DNA from: CAUZFZ01 sp963579025
GTDB taxonomy: Bacteria > Planctomycetota > Planctomycetia > Planctomycetales > Planctomycetaceae
Direction of reading: 5' to 3'
Assembly: GCA_963579025.1 (NCBI GenBank)
Contig: CAUZFZ010000042.1
Location: 1-64,000 of the forward strand
Length of the DNA stretch: 64,000 nt
Numbering within the stretch: the first letter of the stretch is position 1; every line of letters starts with the position of its first letter. Made by a program: the position numbers and the translations under genes. This document shows, one piece after another, positions 1 to 9,324 of this stretch. Below the pieces are notes generated by a model. It saw nothing but the letters and a program-made list of their open reading frames with translations. It had not been told where the DNA came from and searched no databases.

Positions 1-47
1 TCCTTTGTGGGGGGGGTGGGGGGGGGGGGGGGGGCCCCCCCCCCGGG
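1..47. repeat. G/C homopolymer run at window edge
   Basis: Almost uninterrupted G residues followed by C residues occupy bases 9 to 47. This is unlike the rest of the window. It could be an assembly or sequencing artefact at a contig end. No coding role is visible. Confidence 0.7.
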
Positions 48-60
48 ACGCTGAGTGAAA

Positions 61-157
61 GCCCCCTCACCCCAGCCCTCTCCCCCAAAACATTGGCGAT
101 CCAGGGCTCTGCTGCAAAAAACAGTCGACCGCGCCAATGTTTCGGGGGAGAGGGGGC
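61..157. repeat. imperfect inverted repeat, intergenic
   Basis: A C-rich arm ending in CTCCCCCAAAACATTGGCG (to base 98) pairs with CGCCAATGTTTCGGGGGAG (132-150) with one mismatch. About 33 bases separate the arms. The element lies downstream of the minus-strand LRR gene and resembles the dispersed palindromes common in planctomycete intergenic DNA. Bases 1-250 hold no gene I can support. Confidence 0.6.
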
Positions 158-250
158 AAAAAGTGTGCAACTTCAAAAGTCGCGCGTCGTGTTACCATTC
201 CGGTTGCGGCCAAAGGCCGCGCCAGGACTCCGGGCGTGTTTGTATCTTCG

Positions 251-1348
251 TCAGCCAGATGGATTAGGTGGGATCGACACGATTTCGCAATTCGGTAGTA
301 ACTTCCTCAGTTTCTCCAAATTGGCGGCCGACGCTTGCGTCGTCAGAATGTTCAATTCCCTGAGCTTCTGGTTTGCGGCCAACTGCGTTAATCCGGCGAA
401 TCGGACACCTGTTCCCCTTAGCGTCAGGTGGTGCAACTCCGAAAGCAGTGCGATGTGCTGCATCCCATCGGACGTGACGCTTGTGCAATCTTCCAGACTC
501 AGCGATTCCAGATGCTTCAGCGACGCGACATGCGACAAACCGGCGCTCGTGACTTGCGATCGCGCCAACGCTAGAGACTGCAGTCTTGGGAACGCTGTGA
601 TTCGGGCAATGCCCCGGTCGGTCAATTCATCCGCCTGGAACTCTAATTCCTTCAGGTTTGGAATAGCGGGAAGCGCGAGAAACGCTTCGTCATCGAGAAT
701 GGCGCGGCTGAATCGAAGAGAACTCAGCTTCGAGAGCTTCGGCAGCGATTCGATCTGAGTGACTTTGAGATCCCGACAGCCGATTTCCAGAGAACGAAGT
801 TCTGTCAGGGCACCAAGTGTTTTCAGTTGGTCGACACGAATTGCCGGTCCCGCGACCACCAGTTGCTCGAGTCTTGTCAAGACTCCGAGTCCGCTACCCT
901 CCACTTTTGTGTTTAGCAGGGAGAGGCTTTTGAGTCGCGTTACATTATCGAGATGAACAAGTGCCGGATCATCGATGGAACAGTTCTGTATTGTCAGCCT
1001 GGTCAACGCAGGCAAGTCGTTGAGGGCCTTGAACGCAGCGGCATCGAATTCATCGCATTCCATGATCGTGACATGCACTATCGTCTCGTGTTCCTTCAAT
1101 GAAGAGATCGACGCTTCCGTTAGGTGACTGCCGAATAGCGTTGCTCCGATTTGTTTTCCGCTCTGGTCTTTCGTGAAGCTCCGCTTCATAACCGGGGAAG
1201 TAGATGTTTTCGTGGACGCGTTGGTTGGCGGCGCAGTCCTGGTCGAGCAACCAATTGCGGTGGCAACCACCACGATCAGACTGTAATGAGACAAAAACGT
1301 GCTTCGCCAATTGCTGGAACGCCAAGTGCCAGAAGTTGTCTCAAACAT
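251..1348 (-). CDS. leucine-rich-repeat lipoprotein
   Basis: The 365-residue product is probably a surface or periplasmic lipoprotein. A hydrophobic stretch ends in ATAIGC, giving a candidate lipobox Cys at residue 34, and is followed by a Thr/Ser/Pro-rich linker. The rest is a run of irregular leucine-rich repeats (L..L.L..C.I.D..L pattern, for example LTRLTIQNCSIDDPALVHL), which normally form a protein-binding solenoid. No catalytic domain is visible. An in-frame GTG at 1420 would add 24 residues before the signal. The ATG at 1348 is preferred because it gives a normal signal-peptide length, but neither start has a strong ribosome-binding site. The gene lies just downstream of a DUF1501 gene on the same strand, so co-transcription is likely. 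Its binding partner is unknown. Confidence 0.75.
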   Translation of the reverse strand: MFETTSGTWRSSNWRSTFLSHYSLIVVVATAIGCSTRTAPPTNASTKTSTSPVMKRSFTKDQSGKQIGATLFGSHLTEASISSLKEHETIVHVTIMECDEFDAAAFKALNDLPALTRLTIQNCSIDDPALVHLDNVTRLKSLSLLNTKVEGSGLGVLTRLEQLVVAGPAIRVDQLKTLGALTELRSLEIGCRDLKVTQIESLPKLSKLSSLRFSRAILDDEAFLALPAIPNLKELEFQADELTDRGIARITAFPRLQSLALARSQVTSAGLSHVASLKHLESLSLEDCTSVTSDGMQHIALLSELHHLTLRGTGVRFAGLTQLAANQKLRELNILTTQASAANLEKLRKLLPNCEIVSIPPNPSG

Positions 1349-1423
1349 GTCAGGTCTCTGGGTGAGCCGATGGTCGAGTTGCTGGTCAATAAGGAGGTCG
1401 AGCTTATCGACCGACGGCACTGA

Positions 1424-2791
1424 CTAAAACAAAGCTCGGATCGCTTCGCCGTCGGTAATGGGTCGAGGTCGGCCGCGCATGTCGTAGACGACGGTTTCCG
1501 GACCGTACCCGAGCGCGTGGTAAATCGACGCGACGAAATCTCTGGTGTGTACAGGATTGTCTGCCGGTTCGGCTGCGCTCTTGTCGCTCGATCCGTAGAC
1601 CTGCCCGCCGCGAATTCCGCCACCGGCCAACACTGTGCTATAGACATTGCCCCAGTGATCGCGGCCGGCGCCGCCGTTGATCTTTGGTGTTCGGCCGAAT
1701 TCTCCAGTCCAGGCAACGACGGTGTCTTCCAGCAGACCTCGCTCGTCCAAATCCTCAAGTAATGCGGAGAAAGCCTGATCGACTGGTGGCAGCAACAGGT
1801 TCTTCATCAGCTTGAAGTGATTGCTGTGAGTATCAAAATTCTTCGTGGACACCAGATACATCCATGGCACGGTGACCAGCCCGACGCCCGCTTCGACCAA
1901 CCGGCGCGCAACCAGACAACTGCGTCCGAATTTGTTGTCGCCGTAGCGTTCGATCGTCTCGGGCTTCTCTTTTTCGATGAAGAACGCTTCCCAGGCCGTG
2001 TGTGAATCGAGCACCGTCATCGCACGCTGCTGGGCCATCTCGTAAATCGACATGGCTTCAGACGGTACTTTCGACGGGATTGCTTCCAATTGCCGCAGGA
2101 GGTCCGCTCGATGCCCGAAGCGTTCCATGCTGATGTCTTTGGGGGGCAGGAACGATGGCGGCAAAGTCCCGGGCATCCACTTGTCGTCGATGAGCGTTAG
2201 CGGGTCGTACTTCGGGCCCAGGAAGCCCGCGTGCTGGCCTCCCCATCGGAAATTGTTCTGGTCGCCGATGCGGACGGGCAGGTGGACGGATCCGGGAAGT
2301 CCGTTTCGATCACCACGCAACTGGCGGACTGCCCCACCAATGCACGGCGGGTCGCGACGTGACACTTGCGGTTCGCCGGACATGCGAGGCGCGTGTTTCA
2401 AGCCGGTCATGTTGTAGTGCACGCCAACACCGTGCGTGCCGCTGCGGTGATACGTCGAACGAATAATGGCGTAGCGATGAGCGTTCCGGGCCATTTGAGG
2501 CAGCAGTTCGCAGATTTGTATACCGGGCACGCTGGTGGAGATCGGATCGTATTCACCACGCACTGCGACGTCGGCGTCGGGTTTTACATCGAACGTTTCC
2601 TGCTGCGCCGGTCCGCCGGTCCCAAATAACAGGATACAACTCTTCGACCGCGATCCGTCCGACGTTTGTGATCCACTGGCACGCGCCTGCAGCAAGTCCG
2701 GCAAACCGAGGCCAAAGCCCGCAAGGCTGCCTGCCTGCAGGAACGCCCGCCTTTGAATCTGTTTCCGTTGCTCGTCACGTGGCATGTGCAT
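1424..2791 (-). CDS. DUF1501 domain protein, Tat-exported
   Basis: The 455-residue product is a member of the DUF1501 family, which is related in fold to the sulfatase/alkaline phosphatase superfamily and greatly expanded in Planctomycetes. A twin-arginine signal (RRAFLQAGSLAGFGLGL) starts near residue 15. The conserved family stretches include LLFGTGGPAQQETFDVKP near the N-terminus and VVAWTGEFGRTPKINGGAGRDHW near residue 360. Two in-frame ATGs two codons apart (2791 and 2785) follow an AGGG box, and either could be used. Unlike the second DUF1501 gene in this window, it has no adjacent DUF1549/DUF1553 cytochrome gene. The substrate of the family is unknown. An export-dependent role in polysaccharide or sulfate-ester metabolism is often assumed but is not shown by this sequence. 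Confidence 0.9.
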   Translation of the reverse strand: MHMPRDEQRKQIQRRAFLQAGSLAGFGLGLPDLLQARASGSQTSDGSRSKSCILLFGTGGPAQQETFDVKPDADVAVRGEYDPISTSVPGIQICELLPQMARNAHRYAIIRSTYHRSGTHGVGVHYNMTGLKHAPRMSGEPQVSRRDPPCIGGAVRQLRGDRNGLPGSVHLPVRIGDQNNFRWGGQHAGFLGPKYDPLTLIDDKWMPGTLPPSFLPPKDISMERFGHRADLLRQLEAIPSKVPSEAMSIYEMAQQRAMTVLDSHTAWEAFFIEKEKPETIERYGDNKFGRSCLVARRLVEAGVGLVTVPWMYLVSTKNFDTHSNHFKLMKNLLLPPVDQAFSALLEDLDERGLLEDTVVAWTGEFGRTPKINGGAGRDHWGNVYSTVLAGGGIRGGQVYGSSDKSAAEPADNPVHTRDFVASIYHALGYGPETVVYDMRGRPRPITDGEAIRALF

Positions 2792-3058
2792 GTCCCTTGA
2801 TTGCTGTTCTCACGCAATCGGTCCGAGCTTGAAGCAGATGGGTTTATAGCACTCTGGACGGCCCCGTCCCTACGTCTGATTCTAATCGTCGTCGTGGGAA
2901 CATTGAGAAACTCGAACGCTTATTCCGATTCTGCAGAAGTTTCCGGTTACGAAAAGCCGATCGAAAAGAGTGGATGTCGCTTCTGCACCTGGCAACAGGC
3001 GGTACTCCGCACGTGTGGGTCACAGATCGAACCAGCGACCAGCAGGATGGAATCGGCC

Positions 3059-3382
3059 ATGAAAGTCTCGGCCCTGATGAGAACGATGGTGGTGTCTGCC
3101 ATCGCTGGATGTGTCGCCACAGTCCTCACCGGCTGTCAGACATCGGTGGGCGGCCAAACCCTGCCGTCGGCGTACTATCTACGTGATGACGTCCAGTTCT
3201 TCCCGGCTGGCCCCGAGTTCCTGCTAACCAACAAGGTCCAGGCGATTGAGCAGTACAACCTCGATCGCGAGGGCTTCCAGGGTGACTTTGGTCAAGGTGA
3301 CACCGGCGGAGTGGGTGGTGGACCCGGCGGTGGTGCTGGTGCTCCTCCAGGCCCCGGACTGAGTGGCTATGACGGCCCGTGA
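3059..3382 (+). CDS. small glycine-rich lipoprotein
   Basis: The predicted product has 107 residues. A signal peptide ends in the lipobox LTGC with Cys26, so the protein is probably lipid-anchored. The mature part contains a short conserved-looking segment (SAYYLRDDVQFFPAGPEF) and ends in a Gly/Pro-rich tail. The reading frame is open back to 2801, but the ATG at 3059 is chosen. It has an AGGATGG box about nine bases upstream and gives a normal signal peptide, whereas the upstream extension is arginine/serine-rich and not protein-like. The gene stands alone. I recognise no family. The 268 bases between the DUF1501 start and this gene form a divergent promoter region without another gene. Confidence 0.7.
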   Translation: MKVSALMRTMVVSAIAGCVATVLTGCQTSVGGQTLPSAYYLRDDVQFFPAGPEFLLTNKVQAIEQYNLDREGFQGDFGQGDTGGVGGGPGGGAGAPPGPGLSGYDGP

Positions 3383-3537
3383 CCAGGCGAGTCCGGACCG
3401 CAACACATTGAATCACAAAACACTGTCGATCCCCTCTCTCCCTGCGCCGCCAGCGGCGGCAAAGAACTCCACCTGAGACGATATTTCGTGCACCGGCTGA
3501 ACAGCCTCGGCTGATCGGTTCGGTGCCGGGGGGGACG

Positions 3538-3606
3538 ACCCCTTCGCAGGCAATGGTCCGGTGCTTCACGGCATTGGACCGTTGGACATTGCGAAGGGGT
3601 TCTTTT
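3538..3606 (+). terminator. long hairpin with T-tract, likely Rho-independent terminator
   Basis: ACCCCTTCGCA (3538-3548) pairs perfectly with TGCGAAGGGGT (3590-3600). The intervening arms AATGGTCCGGTGC and GCATTGGACCGTT also pair, allowing G-U pairs. TCTTTT follows directly. The position is about 150 bases after the small lipoprotein gene on the same strand, and just before the convergent deacetylase gene. A small stable RNA ending here is an alternative. Confidence 0.7.
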
Positions 3607-3632
3607 ATGCGCCTTGCGAAAAGCGGCGTGAA

Positions 3633-4682
3633 TCAGTGTCGCGCGAAGACGTGCGGCAGAGCGCAGCACGATCGGAAGTCTTCGAGCGTGACGTCGCTTT
3701 CGATGGCGACGCGTGGAATGTCGAAGCGGTCCAGATCGCTGCGGGCGCGAAGATGGCCACCGTAATAACTGAAGGCCCAGTCAAAGCCGTTCTGGCTTAA
3801 CGCTGATCGTGTCACGTCATTGAACGCGTCACGGCTGCCCACCGGGTAACTCAGCGCGGACACCGTGTCGCCCAGTTCGTGCTCGATTCGGAGTCGGGAT
3901 TCACAGATTTCCAGATTCTGCTCGTCGGCCGAAAGTCGCGAAAGAATCGGATGCGTCACCGTGTGGGCACCGACACTCATCCCCGACGCGTGCATGGTGC
4001 GGATCATATTCCAGTTCATCCATAGGCCGTCGGCAGTCCCCTCGGGGGCACGGCCGGAACCCGTGGCGTCGGCAAGTTCGTCGAGAAACGCTGACGTTTC
4101 GTGCCCCGTGATGCGGTAGTAGCGGCGTAGCAGTCGGCTAATGACAGCTTCGCGATTGTCTGCGGCAAGACTCAACGGTGCCGCGATCCAGCGTCGAGAC
4201 AATTCGAGCTGACTCCGTGTGCTGGTCCGTACCATCCACGCGATTTCGTCCCACCAGGCCAGACGCCCGTCGTCAAGAAATCCACTCGTGATGAAGAAGA
4301 CGCCCGGAACGTTGTGCGATTCGAGTACGGGAAACGCCTGCTCGAAGTTGTCGAGGTAGCCATCGTCAAATGTGATCATGGCAAATCGTCTGGACTGCCA
4401 TGCCCGCCCCGTTCCGGCTCGCAGGTCGTCCAGAGCAGATCGCAGATCGTTGAGTCCGATGACATCGAAACCGGACGCGAGCATTCGCACCTGCTGGTCG
4501 AAGTCCTCCTGCGTGGCACTCCACAGGGCATGATCGAACAGCGAACCGTCTGGCGTACCGATGCGGTGGTAATTGAGGACCAGAAGCCCGTTCCACGTGG
4601 GAAGAGACTCCAGCAGCCGCAGTCCGCCGGTTGCCGATAGCGTGCGTTTCAGGATGGCGCGTTTATTGAATCGACCAGTCAT
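3633..4682 (-). CDS. polysaccharide deacetylase (NodB/CE4 family)
   Basis: The 349-residue product belongs to the NodB-homology deacetylases, which remove N-acetyl or O-acetyl groups from polysaccharides using a divalent metal. The opening LVLNYHRIG at residues 34-42 is typical of the exopolysaccharide-linked branch. The metal/catalytic motif TFDDG has Asp106 and Asp107, and the second motif HTVTH supplies His240 and His244. A late SYPVGSRDAF segment corresponds to motif 3. No clear signal peptide is seen, so the location is uncertain. An insertion between residues 140 and 220 resembles that of longer family members. It is a single gene between convergent and divergent neighbours. The exact substrate cannot be told from the sequence. 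Confidence 0.9.
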   Translation of the reverse strand: MTGRFNKRAILKRTLSATGGLRLLESLPTWNGLLVLNYHRIGTPDGSLFDHALWSATQEDFDQQVRMLASGFDVIGLNDLRSALDDLRAGTGRAWQSRRFAMITFDDGYLDNFEQAFPVLESHNVPGVFFITSGFLDDGRLAWWDEIAWMVRTSTRSQLELSRRWIAAPLSLAADNREAVISRLLRRYYRITGHETSAFLDELADATGSGRAPEGTADGLWMNWNMIRTMHASGMSVGAHTVTHPILSRLSADEQNLEICESRLRIEHELGDTVSALSYPVGSRDAFNDVTRSALSQNGFDWAFSYYGGHLRARSDLDRFDIPRVAIESDVTLEDFRSCCALPHVFARH

Positions 4683-4857
4683 GCAGACAACTTAGGACGG
4701 ACAATCGGGGCTGCCGTGAGAATCCGCCCAACAGCACTCTTGTCGCGGCACTCGGGCAAGTGGCTTCTGGACTAAGCTGACAATCCGATAGACTCGTGCG
4801 AACCTGATCGGTCATACGACTCCTGCAATTGCATCCTGTTCTCCGGGAAAACCACCA

Positions 4858-5622
4858 ATGTCTGATGCAACCCGTCTGACGCGTCGCGATTTCGCCGTAT
4901 CCAGCCTGCAGGGGCTGCTGACGTATTCACTGCTCGACACGTTGATCTCCAGCAATGCCATTGGCTCCGAAGCCGCTCCAATCGCCGCACGCTGGCTGGC
5001 CGAGGTCAACGAGCTGGGGGCCGATGTCAAAGAACAGCGTGTCAGCCAGGTCGACTGGCAGAAGAAGGTTGAAGAGCTGTTCTCGCAGATCGAACTTCCG
5101 GAGCTGCTGAAGTTCGTTCGCTTCGACGAGCTGACTCGCAACCTCAAGTTCGTCGACAAGGGAGCCCGCAGCCTGAAACCGTCGTTTCCCAATGTCGAGG
5201 GCCTGCCGAAGAAGCTGGTCTTCGGGAAGCAGATCTTCGCGTTGAAGAAAGACCGCTCGGTTGTTCCGCACGGGCATAACAACATGGCGACTGCGTTTCT
5301 GGTACTTGGCGGCGAGTTGCACGGTCGGCATTACGACCGACTGGAGGACGAGGCCAAGCATCTGCTCATTCGCCCCACGATCGACCGGCAGTTCAAGCCG
5401 GGCGACGCGTCCAGCGTCTCGGATTACAAGGACAACATTCACTGGTTCAAGGCAACCAGTGAGACCGCATTCATCTTCAACATTCACGTGCTGGGAGTGC
5501 GTCCAGGCAGTGCTTTGCCAACCGGTCGCGTCTACGTTGACCCGGATGGCGAGAAACTGAGCAACGGTCTGATCCGTGCCAAACGGCTGGGCTACAAGCA
5601 ATCGCACGAGCTGTTCGGGTAG
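4858..5622 (+). CDS. Tat-exported cupin-like protein
   Basis: The predicted product has 254 residues. The N-terminus TRLTRRDFAVSSLQGLL is a twin-arginine-type signal, so the folded protein is probably exported. An alpha-helical segment of about 80 residues follows. After it comes a cupin-like core in which VVPHGHNN (His138, His140), then Glu153, His155 and His158 in GGELHGRHYD, could bind a metal ion in the G(X)5HXH(X)3-4E(X)6G manner. I do not recognise a named enzyme. Dioxygenase-like or sensor functions are possible. The gene is followed 80 bases later by the selD fusion on the same strand, but a functional link is not evident. Confidence 0.7.
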   Translation: MSDATRLTRRDFAVSSLQGLLTYSLLDTLISSNAIGSEAAPIAARWLAEVNELGADVKEQRVSQVDWQKKVEELFSQIELPELLKFVRFDELTRNLKFVDKGARSLKPSFPNVEGLPKKLVFGKQIFALKKDRSVVPHGHNNMATAFLVLGGELHGRHYDRLEDEAKHLLIRPTIDRQFKPGDASSVSDYKDNIHWFKATSETAFIFNIHVLGVRPGSALPTGRVYVDPDGEKLSNGLIRAKRLGYKQSHELFG

Positions 5623-5702
5623 ACGATGTTCCCGATCAGTCAGTGGAGCGAACTGGCGATTTTCCGGCGCCGAGCGTTGGGACGAGTGACACGCGGAGCC
5701 TC

Positions 5703-7928
5703 ATGAACGACCGACTGCCGAGCCGTGATGTGGTGCTCATCGGAGCAGGGCACACGAACATGCACGTGGTCCGCATGTGGCGCATGCAGCCCATTCCGGA
5801 TGCGCGTCTGACGCTCATCAGCCCGTTCAGTCGAGCGACATACAGTGGCATGCTGCCGGGAACACTCGCCGGACTCTATACGCCCGAAGAGATGGAGATC
5901 GATCTCTATCGATTCGCAACTCCCAGTGGCGTGCGAGTCGTCATTGGCGAGGCCATCGGACTCGATCCGGATAAACGCCGCGTTCTGTTCCAGGATCGCC
6001 CGCCACTCCGGTTTGACGTCGCGTCGGTCGGCGTTGGATCGATGCCGTTACAGAGTGATCGCTGGCCCGACTGCGATGCCTTTCTGCCAATCAAACCGAT
6101 GGCCACGTTTCGGACGCGGTTCAACCAGCGGCTGGAGCAGTTGTCTGCAAAGTCCGACTCCTCGGAGCCGATTCGAATCGTTGTCGTGGGAGCGGGCGCT
6201 GCCGGTGTGGAAGTCACCATGTGCCTTGAGGCGTATCTCCGTGAGCAGAGCGTCAGTGCTGCGTTCACGGTGGTGGATTCCGGCGCGACCGTTCTGAAGG
6301 GAAATCTGCCCGGAACGATCAAAGGCGTCACTGCAGAAATGCAGCGACGTAATATTGATCTTCGCTTTGGCGCTCGTGTCGAAGATGTCCGGGCTGACAG
6401 TCTGCACCTCTCAACCGGAGACACGCTGTCCGCCGACATCATCATCTGGGTCACGGGCGCGGCTGCTCCGCCGCTGATCGGGGCGATTCCGCTGCCCAGG
6501 GCCGATGACGGTTTCCTCGCCGTGGGTTCGACGCTCCAGACCACCGCTGATGCGCCCGTGTTCGCCGTCGGCGATTCCGCCTCACTGATCGACAATCCAG
6601 TGCGGAAGTCGGGCGTCTATGCCGTGCGTGAAGGTCCGATTCTGTGGGACAACCTGCAGCGTTTTCTCAGCAATCGGCCGCTGGTCAGCTACGACCCGCA
6701 AAAGGGTTTCAACTCGATGCTGGCCGACGGCGAGGGCGGGGCATTCGTCGATTACAAGGGTGTCGCCGCTCATGGCAAATGGGTGTGGCGACTGAAGGAT
6801 CGCATCGACCGAAAGTTCATGCGGATGTATCAGGACTACCAACCGATGAGCAGCATGCCAGCCGCGTCCGTCGACGACGCGCCGGCAAATACCGTGATGC
6901 GCTGCCGAGGGTGCGGAGGGAAAGCCGGCGGAAACATTCTGTCCGCGGCATTCGAACGACTCGCCGCGGAACATGCCGAATTCGGACATCCGGCGTTCGA
7001 CGGGCCGGAAGACGCAGCCCGGATTGACCCGTCCAAACACGTTGCCGAACTGGTCACCGTCGACTTCTTTCAGGCGTTCTTTGACGACCCTTGGATCGTC
7101 GGCCGTGTCGCGGCACTGAATGCCCTGAGCGACATCCAGGCGACGGGCGGTCAGCCGTTCGGCACGCTGGCACAGATTCAATTGACCGAAGGCCATCCGC
7201 GGCAACAGACAGAAATGCTGTATCAGGTGCTCTCCGGAGCACTGGCGGAATTTGAACGGGCGGGTGTCCAACTGCTCGGCGGACATACGACCGAGGGACA
7301 GGAGCTGACGGTTGGTTTTACCGTGCTGGGTTCACTCGGCAATGGCGAGCCGTTTCGCAAGAGCGGGCTGCAATCTGGCGACGAGCTGATCCTGACGAAG
7401 CCACTGGGGACCGGCGTTCTGCTGGCGGCAATGCCCCGCGCGTTGACGCGAGCGACGTGGATCGACGCCATGCTGGCGTCCATGCTGACCAGTAACGGCG
7501 AAGTTGCGACAGCGGCGATTGCAGCCGGGGCCACGGCGATGACCGATGTCACCGGGTTCGGACTGGCAGGGCATCTACTCGAAATGCTCGACGCCAGCGA
7601 AGTCGACGCGCACATCCCGCTCGCGACATTGCCGCTTCTGGATGGAGCGACGGACCTGATCAGTCAGGGGGTTGAAAGCACTCTGGCTCCGGCCAACCGG
7701 CATGTCGAATCCCGCATGTCCATTGCTCAGGAATTGCGCGGCGACGCACTATTTGCAGCCATGTTCGATCCTCAGACATCAGGTGGGCTGTTGATCGCAG
7801 CACCACCGGAGCGGAACGTGGCGGACCGCCTGACTGCGTCGGGACACAGCGCGTTCAGAATTGGCACCGTTCAGAAAAGCACCGGGGCTCCGCGAATATC
7901 GGTCATCTCAACCGGTGTGGATTCATGA
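5703..7928 (+). CDS. selD: FAD oxidoreductase-selenide, water dikinase (SelD) fusion
   Basis: The 741-residue product joins two enzymes. Residues 1-380 are a pyridine-nucleotide-disulfide oxidoreductase of the NDH-2-like type, with VVLIGAGHTNMH near residue 9 and a second dinucleotide site VVVGAGAAGVE near residue 160. From about residue 395 to the end is SelD, which makes selenophosphate from selenide and ATP for selenocysteine or selenouridine synthesis. The catalytic motif is RGCGGK with Cys404 and Lys407. Position 404 is Cys rather than selenocysteine, and the second Cys of the E. coli GCGCK motif is Gly here. A GTG at 5643 would add 20 residues. The ATG at 5703 has a GGAG box at close spacing and begins right at the FAD-binding strand. 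The stop overlaps the convergent MFS gene stop in TCATGA. No other selenium gene lies in the window. Confidence 0.93.
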   Translation: MNDRLPSRDVVLIGAGHTNMHVVRMWRMQPIPDARLTLISPFSRATYSGMLPGTLAGLYTPEEMEIDLYRFATPSGVRVVIGEAIGLDPDKRRVLFQDRPPLRFDVASVGVGSMPLQSDRWPDCDAFLPIKPMATFRTRFNQRLEQLSAKSDSSEPIRIVVVGAGAAGVEVTMCLEAYLREQSVSAAFTVVDSGATVLKGNLPGTIKGVTAEMQRRNIDLRFGARVEDVRADSLHLSTGDTLSADIIIWVTGAAAPPLIGAIPLPRADDGFLAVGSTLQTTADAPVFAVGDSASLIDNPVRKSGVYAVREGPILWDNLQRFLSNRPLVSYDPQKGFNSMLADGEGGAFVDYKGVAAHGKWVWRLKDRIDRKFMRMYQDYQPMSSMPAASVDDAPANTVMRCRGCGGKAGGNILSAAFERLAAEHAEFGHPAFDGPEDAARIDPSKHVAELVTVDFFQAFFDDPWIVGRVAALNALSDIQATGGQPFGTLAQIQLTEGHPRQQTEMLYQVLSGALAEFERAGVQLLGGHTTEGQELTVGFTVLGSLGNGEPFRKSGLQSGDELILTKPLGTGVLLAAMPRALTRATWIDAMLASMLTSNGEVATAAIAAGATAMTDVTGFGLAGHLLEMLDASEVDAHIPLATLPLLDGATDLISQGVESTLAPANRHVESRMSIAQELRGDALFAAMFDPQTSGGLLIAAPPERNVADRLTASGHSAFRIGTVQKSTGAPRISVISTGVDS

Positions 7929-9230
7929 CTCGTCTGATTCCACAACGACCAGTTTTTGCGTGCAGTTGACGCATCCCCAGAAGATGGCGGTCAGGATGTA
8001 GACAGCTCCAACAAACGTGAACAGAGCGGACCAGCCGAAGTACTGCTTCACATAGCCCATCGCCGGTCCGGCCGCGAAGGCGCCCATGGAGCCCACCGTG
8101 TTGACCATTCCGAAGACTCGCCCGGCAGCCGGGCCTCCGATGTCGGTCACTGTGCCCCACCACGTTGGCTGACTCCAGTCGCTGAAGAACTTGCAGAAGA
8201 AGAGCACGACCATCACCAGTCGGCCGTCGTCAGGCATCAGACTGACTCCGATCAGAATCGCCGCGATGATCTTGCCCGTACACGCCACCAGACTGCGTGC
8301 GAGTCGCCGATTTCCGGTGAAACGGATCAGTGCGTCATTCAGAAACCCACCGAACAACCCGCCGAACGCACCGCCCAGCAGCGGCAGGCTGGCGTACATC
8401 CCCATGCTGACGGGGTCGAATCCCTTCTCGATGGCCAGGAACGTCGGCATCCAGAAGACGAACAGGTTGTCTGCGAACGTGCTGCAGAACGAAGCCGAAC
8501 AGAACACGCCGAGATTCACTCGATTCGCTCGCGTCCATCGAAAGCGAACCTGACTGCTGTCCGTCGCCGTGGCTTCTCCGGAGTCGATCAGTTCGACCTC
8601 AGCCGCATTCGCCCAGGGATGCTCCGCCGGTTGATCGCGAAACAGCAGCCAGAAAACTGCGGCGAAGACAAAACCAAGAATCGCGACGGTCCACAGAGCA
8701 CTCTGCCAGGTAAGCCCCATCTTTCCGATCAGCAGAGAAGCAACCACGACCGGCGCCAGCGCGGCACCGGCGCGTCCCGAGAAGGAAGAGACGGAGCCCT
8801 GGACTGAGGTCCGGACCGAAAGTGGAAACCAGCTCTGGGTCACCTTGCCAAGATTCGGATACGCCGGCGCCTGTGTTGCTCCGAACAACAATCGAACGAT
8901 GTAGAGATCCCGGAAACTGACGACAAATCCGGGAGCAGCCACCACCAGCGACCACAGCACGGCAACCACGGGAATGACGACGCGCGGACCGAGTGCATCT
9001 CCGGCCAGGCCGCCCGGGAACTGACCAAGGAAGTACGTCAGATTGAATGCCGAGTCGAGCCAGCCACACTGCCCGTCGGTCAGGCCGTATTCTTCCTGCA
9101 GGTACGGGCGAACCGCACCCCATGAGTAACGGTGCAGGTAGTTGATGCCGCTTGCCAGGCAGGCCATCACGAAGATCAGCCATCGCACGCGAGACGGTCG
9201 GTTGCGGAGGTGCGGGGTTTCGGCGATCAA
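7923..9230 (-). CDS. MFS transporter, anion/organate symporter type
   Basis: The 435-residue integral membrane protein has about 12 hydrophobic segments and a cytoplasmic central loop with acidic and polar residues near 205-225. The opening (INYLHRYSWGAVRPYLQEEYGL) and the GWLDSAFNLTYFLGQFPGG stretch fit the ACS family of the major facilitator superfamily, which moves sugar acids and similar anions with protons. The substrate cannot be assigned. Two genes further along the same strand is an altronate dehydratase-like gene, so a hexonate or other sugar acid is a reasonable guess only. The stop codon overlaps that of selD on the opposite strand. The start is 94 bases from the divergent VOC-like gene. 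Confidence 0.85.
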   Translation of the reverse strand: MIAETPHLRNRPSRVRWLIFVMACLASGINYLHRYSWGAVRPYLQEEYGLTDGQCGWLDSAFNLTYFLGQFPGGLAGDALGPRVVIPVVAVLWSLVVAAPGFVVSFRDLYIVRLLFGATQAPAYPNLGKVTQSWFPLSVRTSVQGSVSSFSGRAGAALAPVVVASLLIGKMGLTWQSALWTVAILGFVFAAVFWLLFRDQPAEHPWANAAEVELIDSGEATATDSSQVRFRWTRANRVNLGVFCSASFCSTFADNLFVFWMPTFLAIEKGFDPVSMGMYASLPLLGGAFGGLFGGFLNDALIRFTGNRRLARSLVACTGKIIAAILIGVSLMPDDGRLVMVVLFFCKFFSDWSQPTWWGTVTDIGGPAAGRVFGMVNTVGSMGAFAAGPAMGYVKQYFGWSALFTFVGAVYILTAIFWGCVNCTQKLVVVESDES

Positions 9231-9324
9231 ACGCTGACCGTTCGTTGCGAGGGGTTTCGTGGGCGGACAACGCAGTATCCGGATACGACGTCTGCCATGG
9301 CAACCGGGAGCAGGGAGATCAGCG

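Noticed and set aside
1276..1758. Minus-strand 160-codon frame
   Set aside because: It runs through the end of the DUF1501 gene in another frame and has arginine/serine-rich shadow composition.
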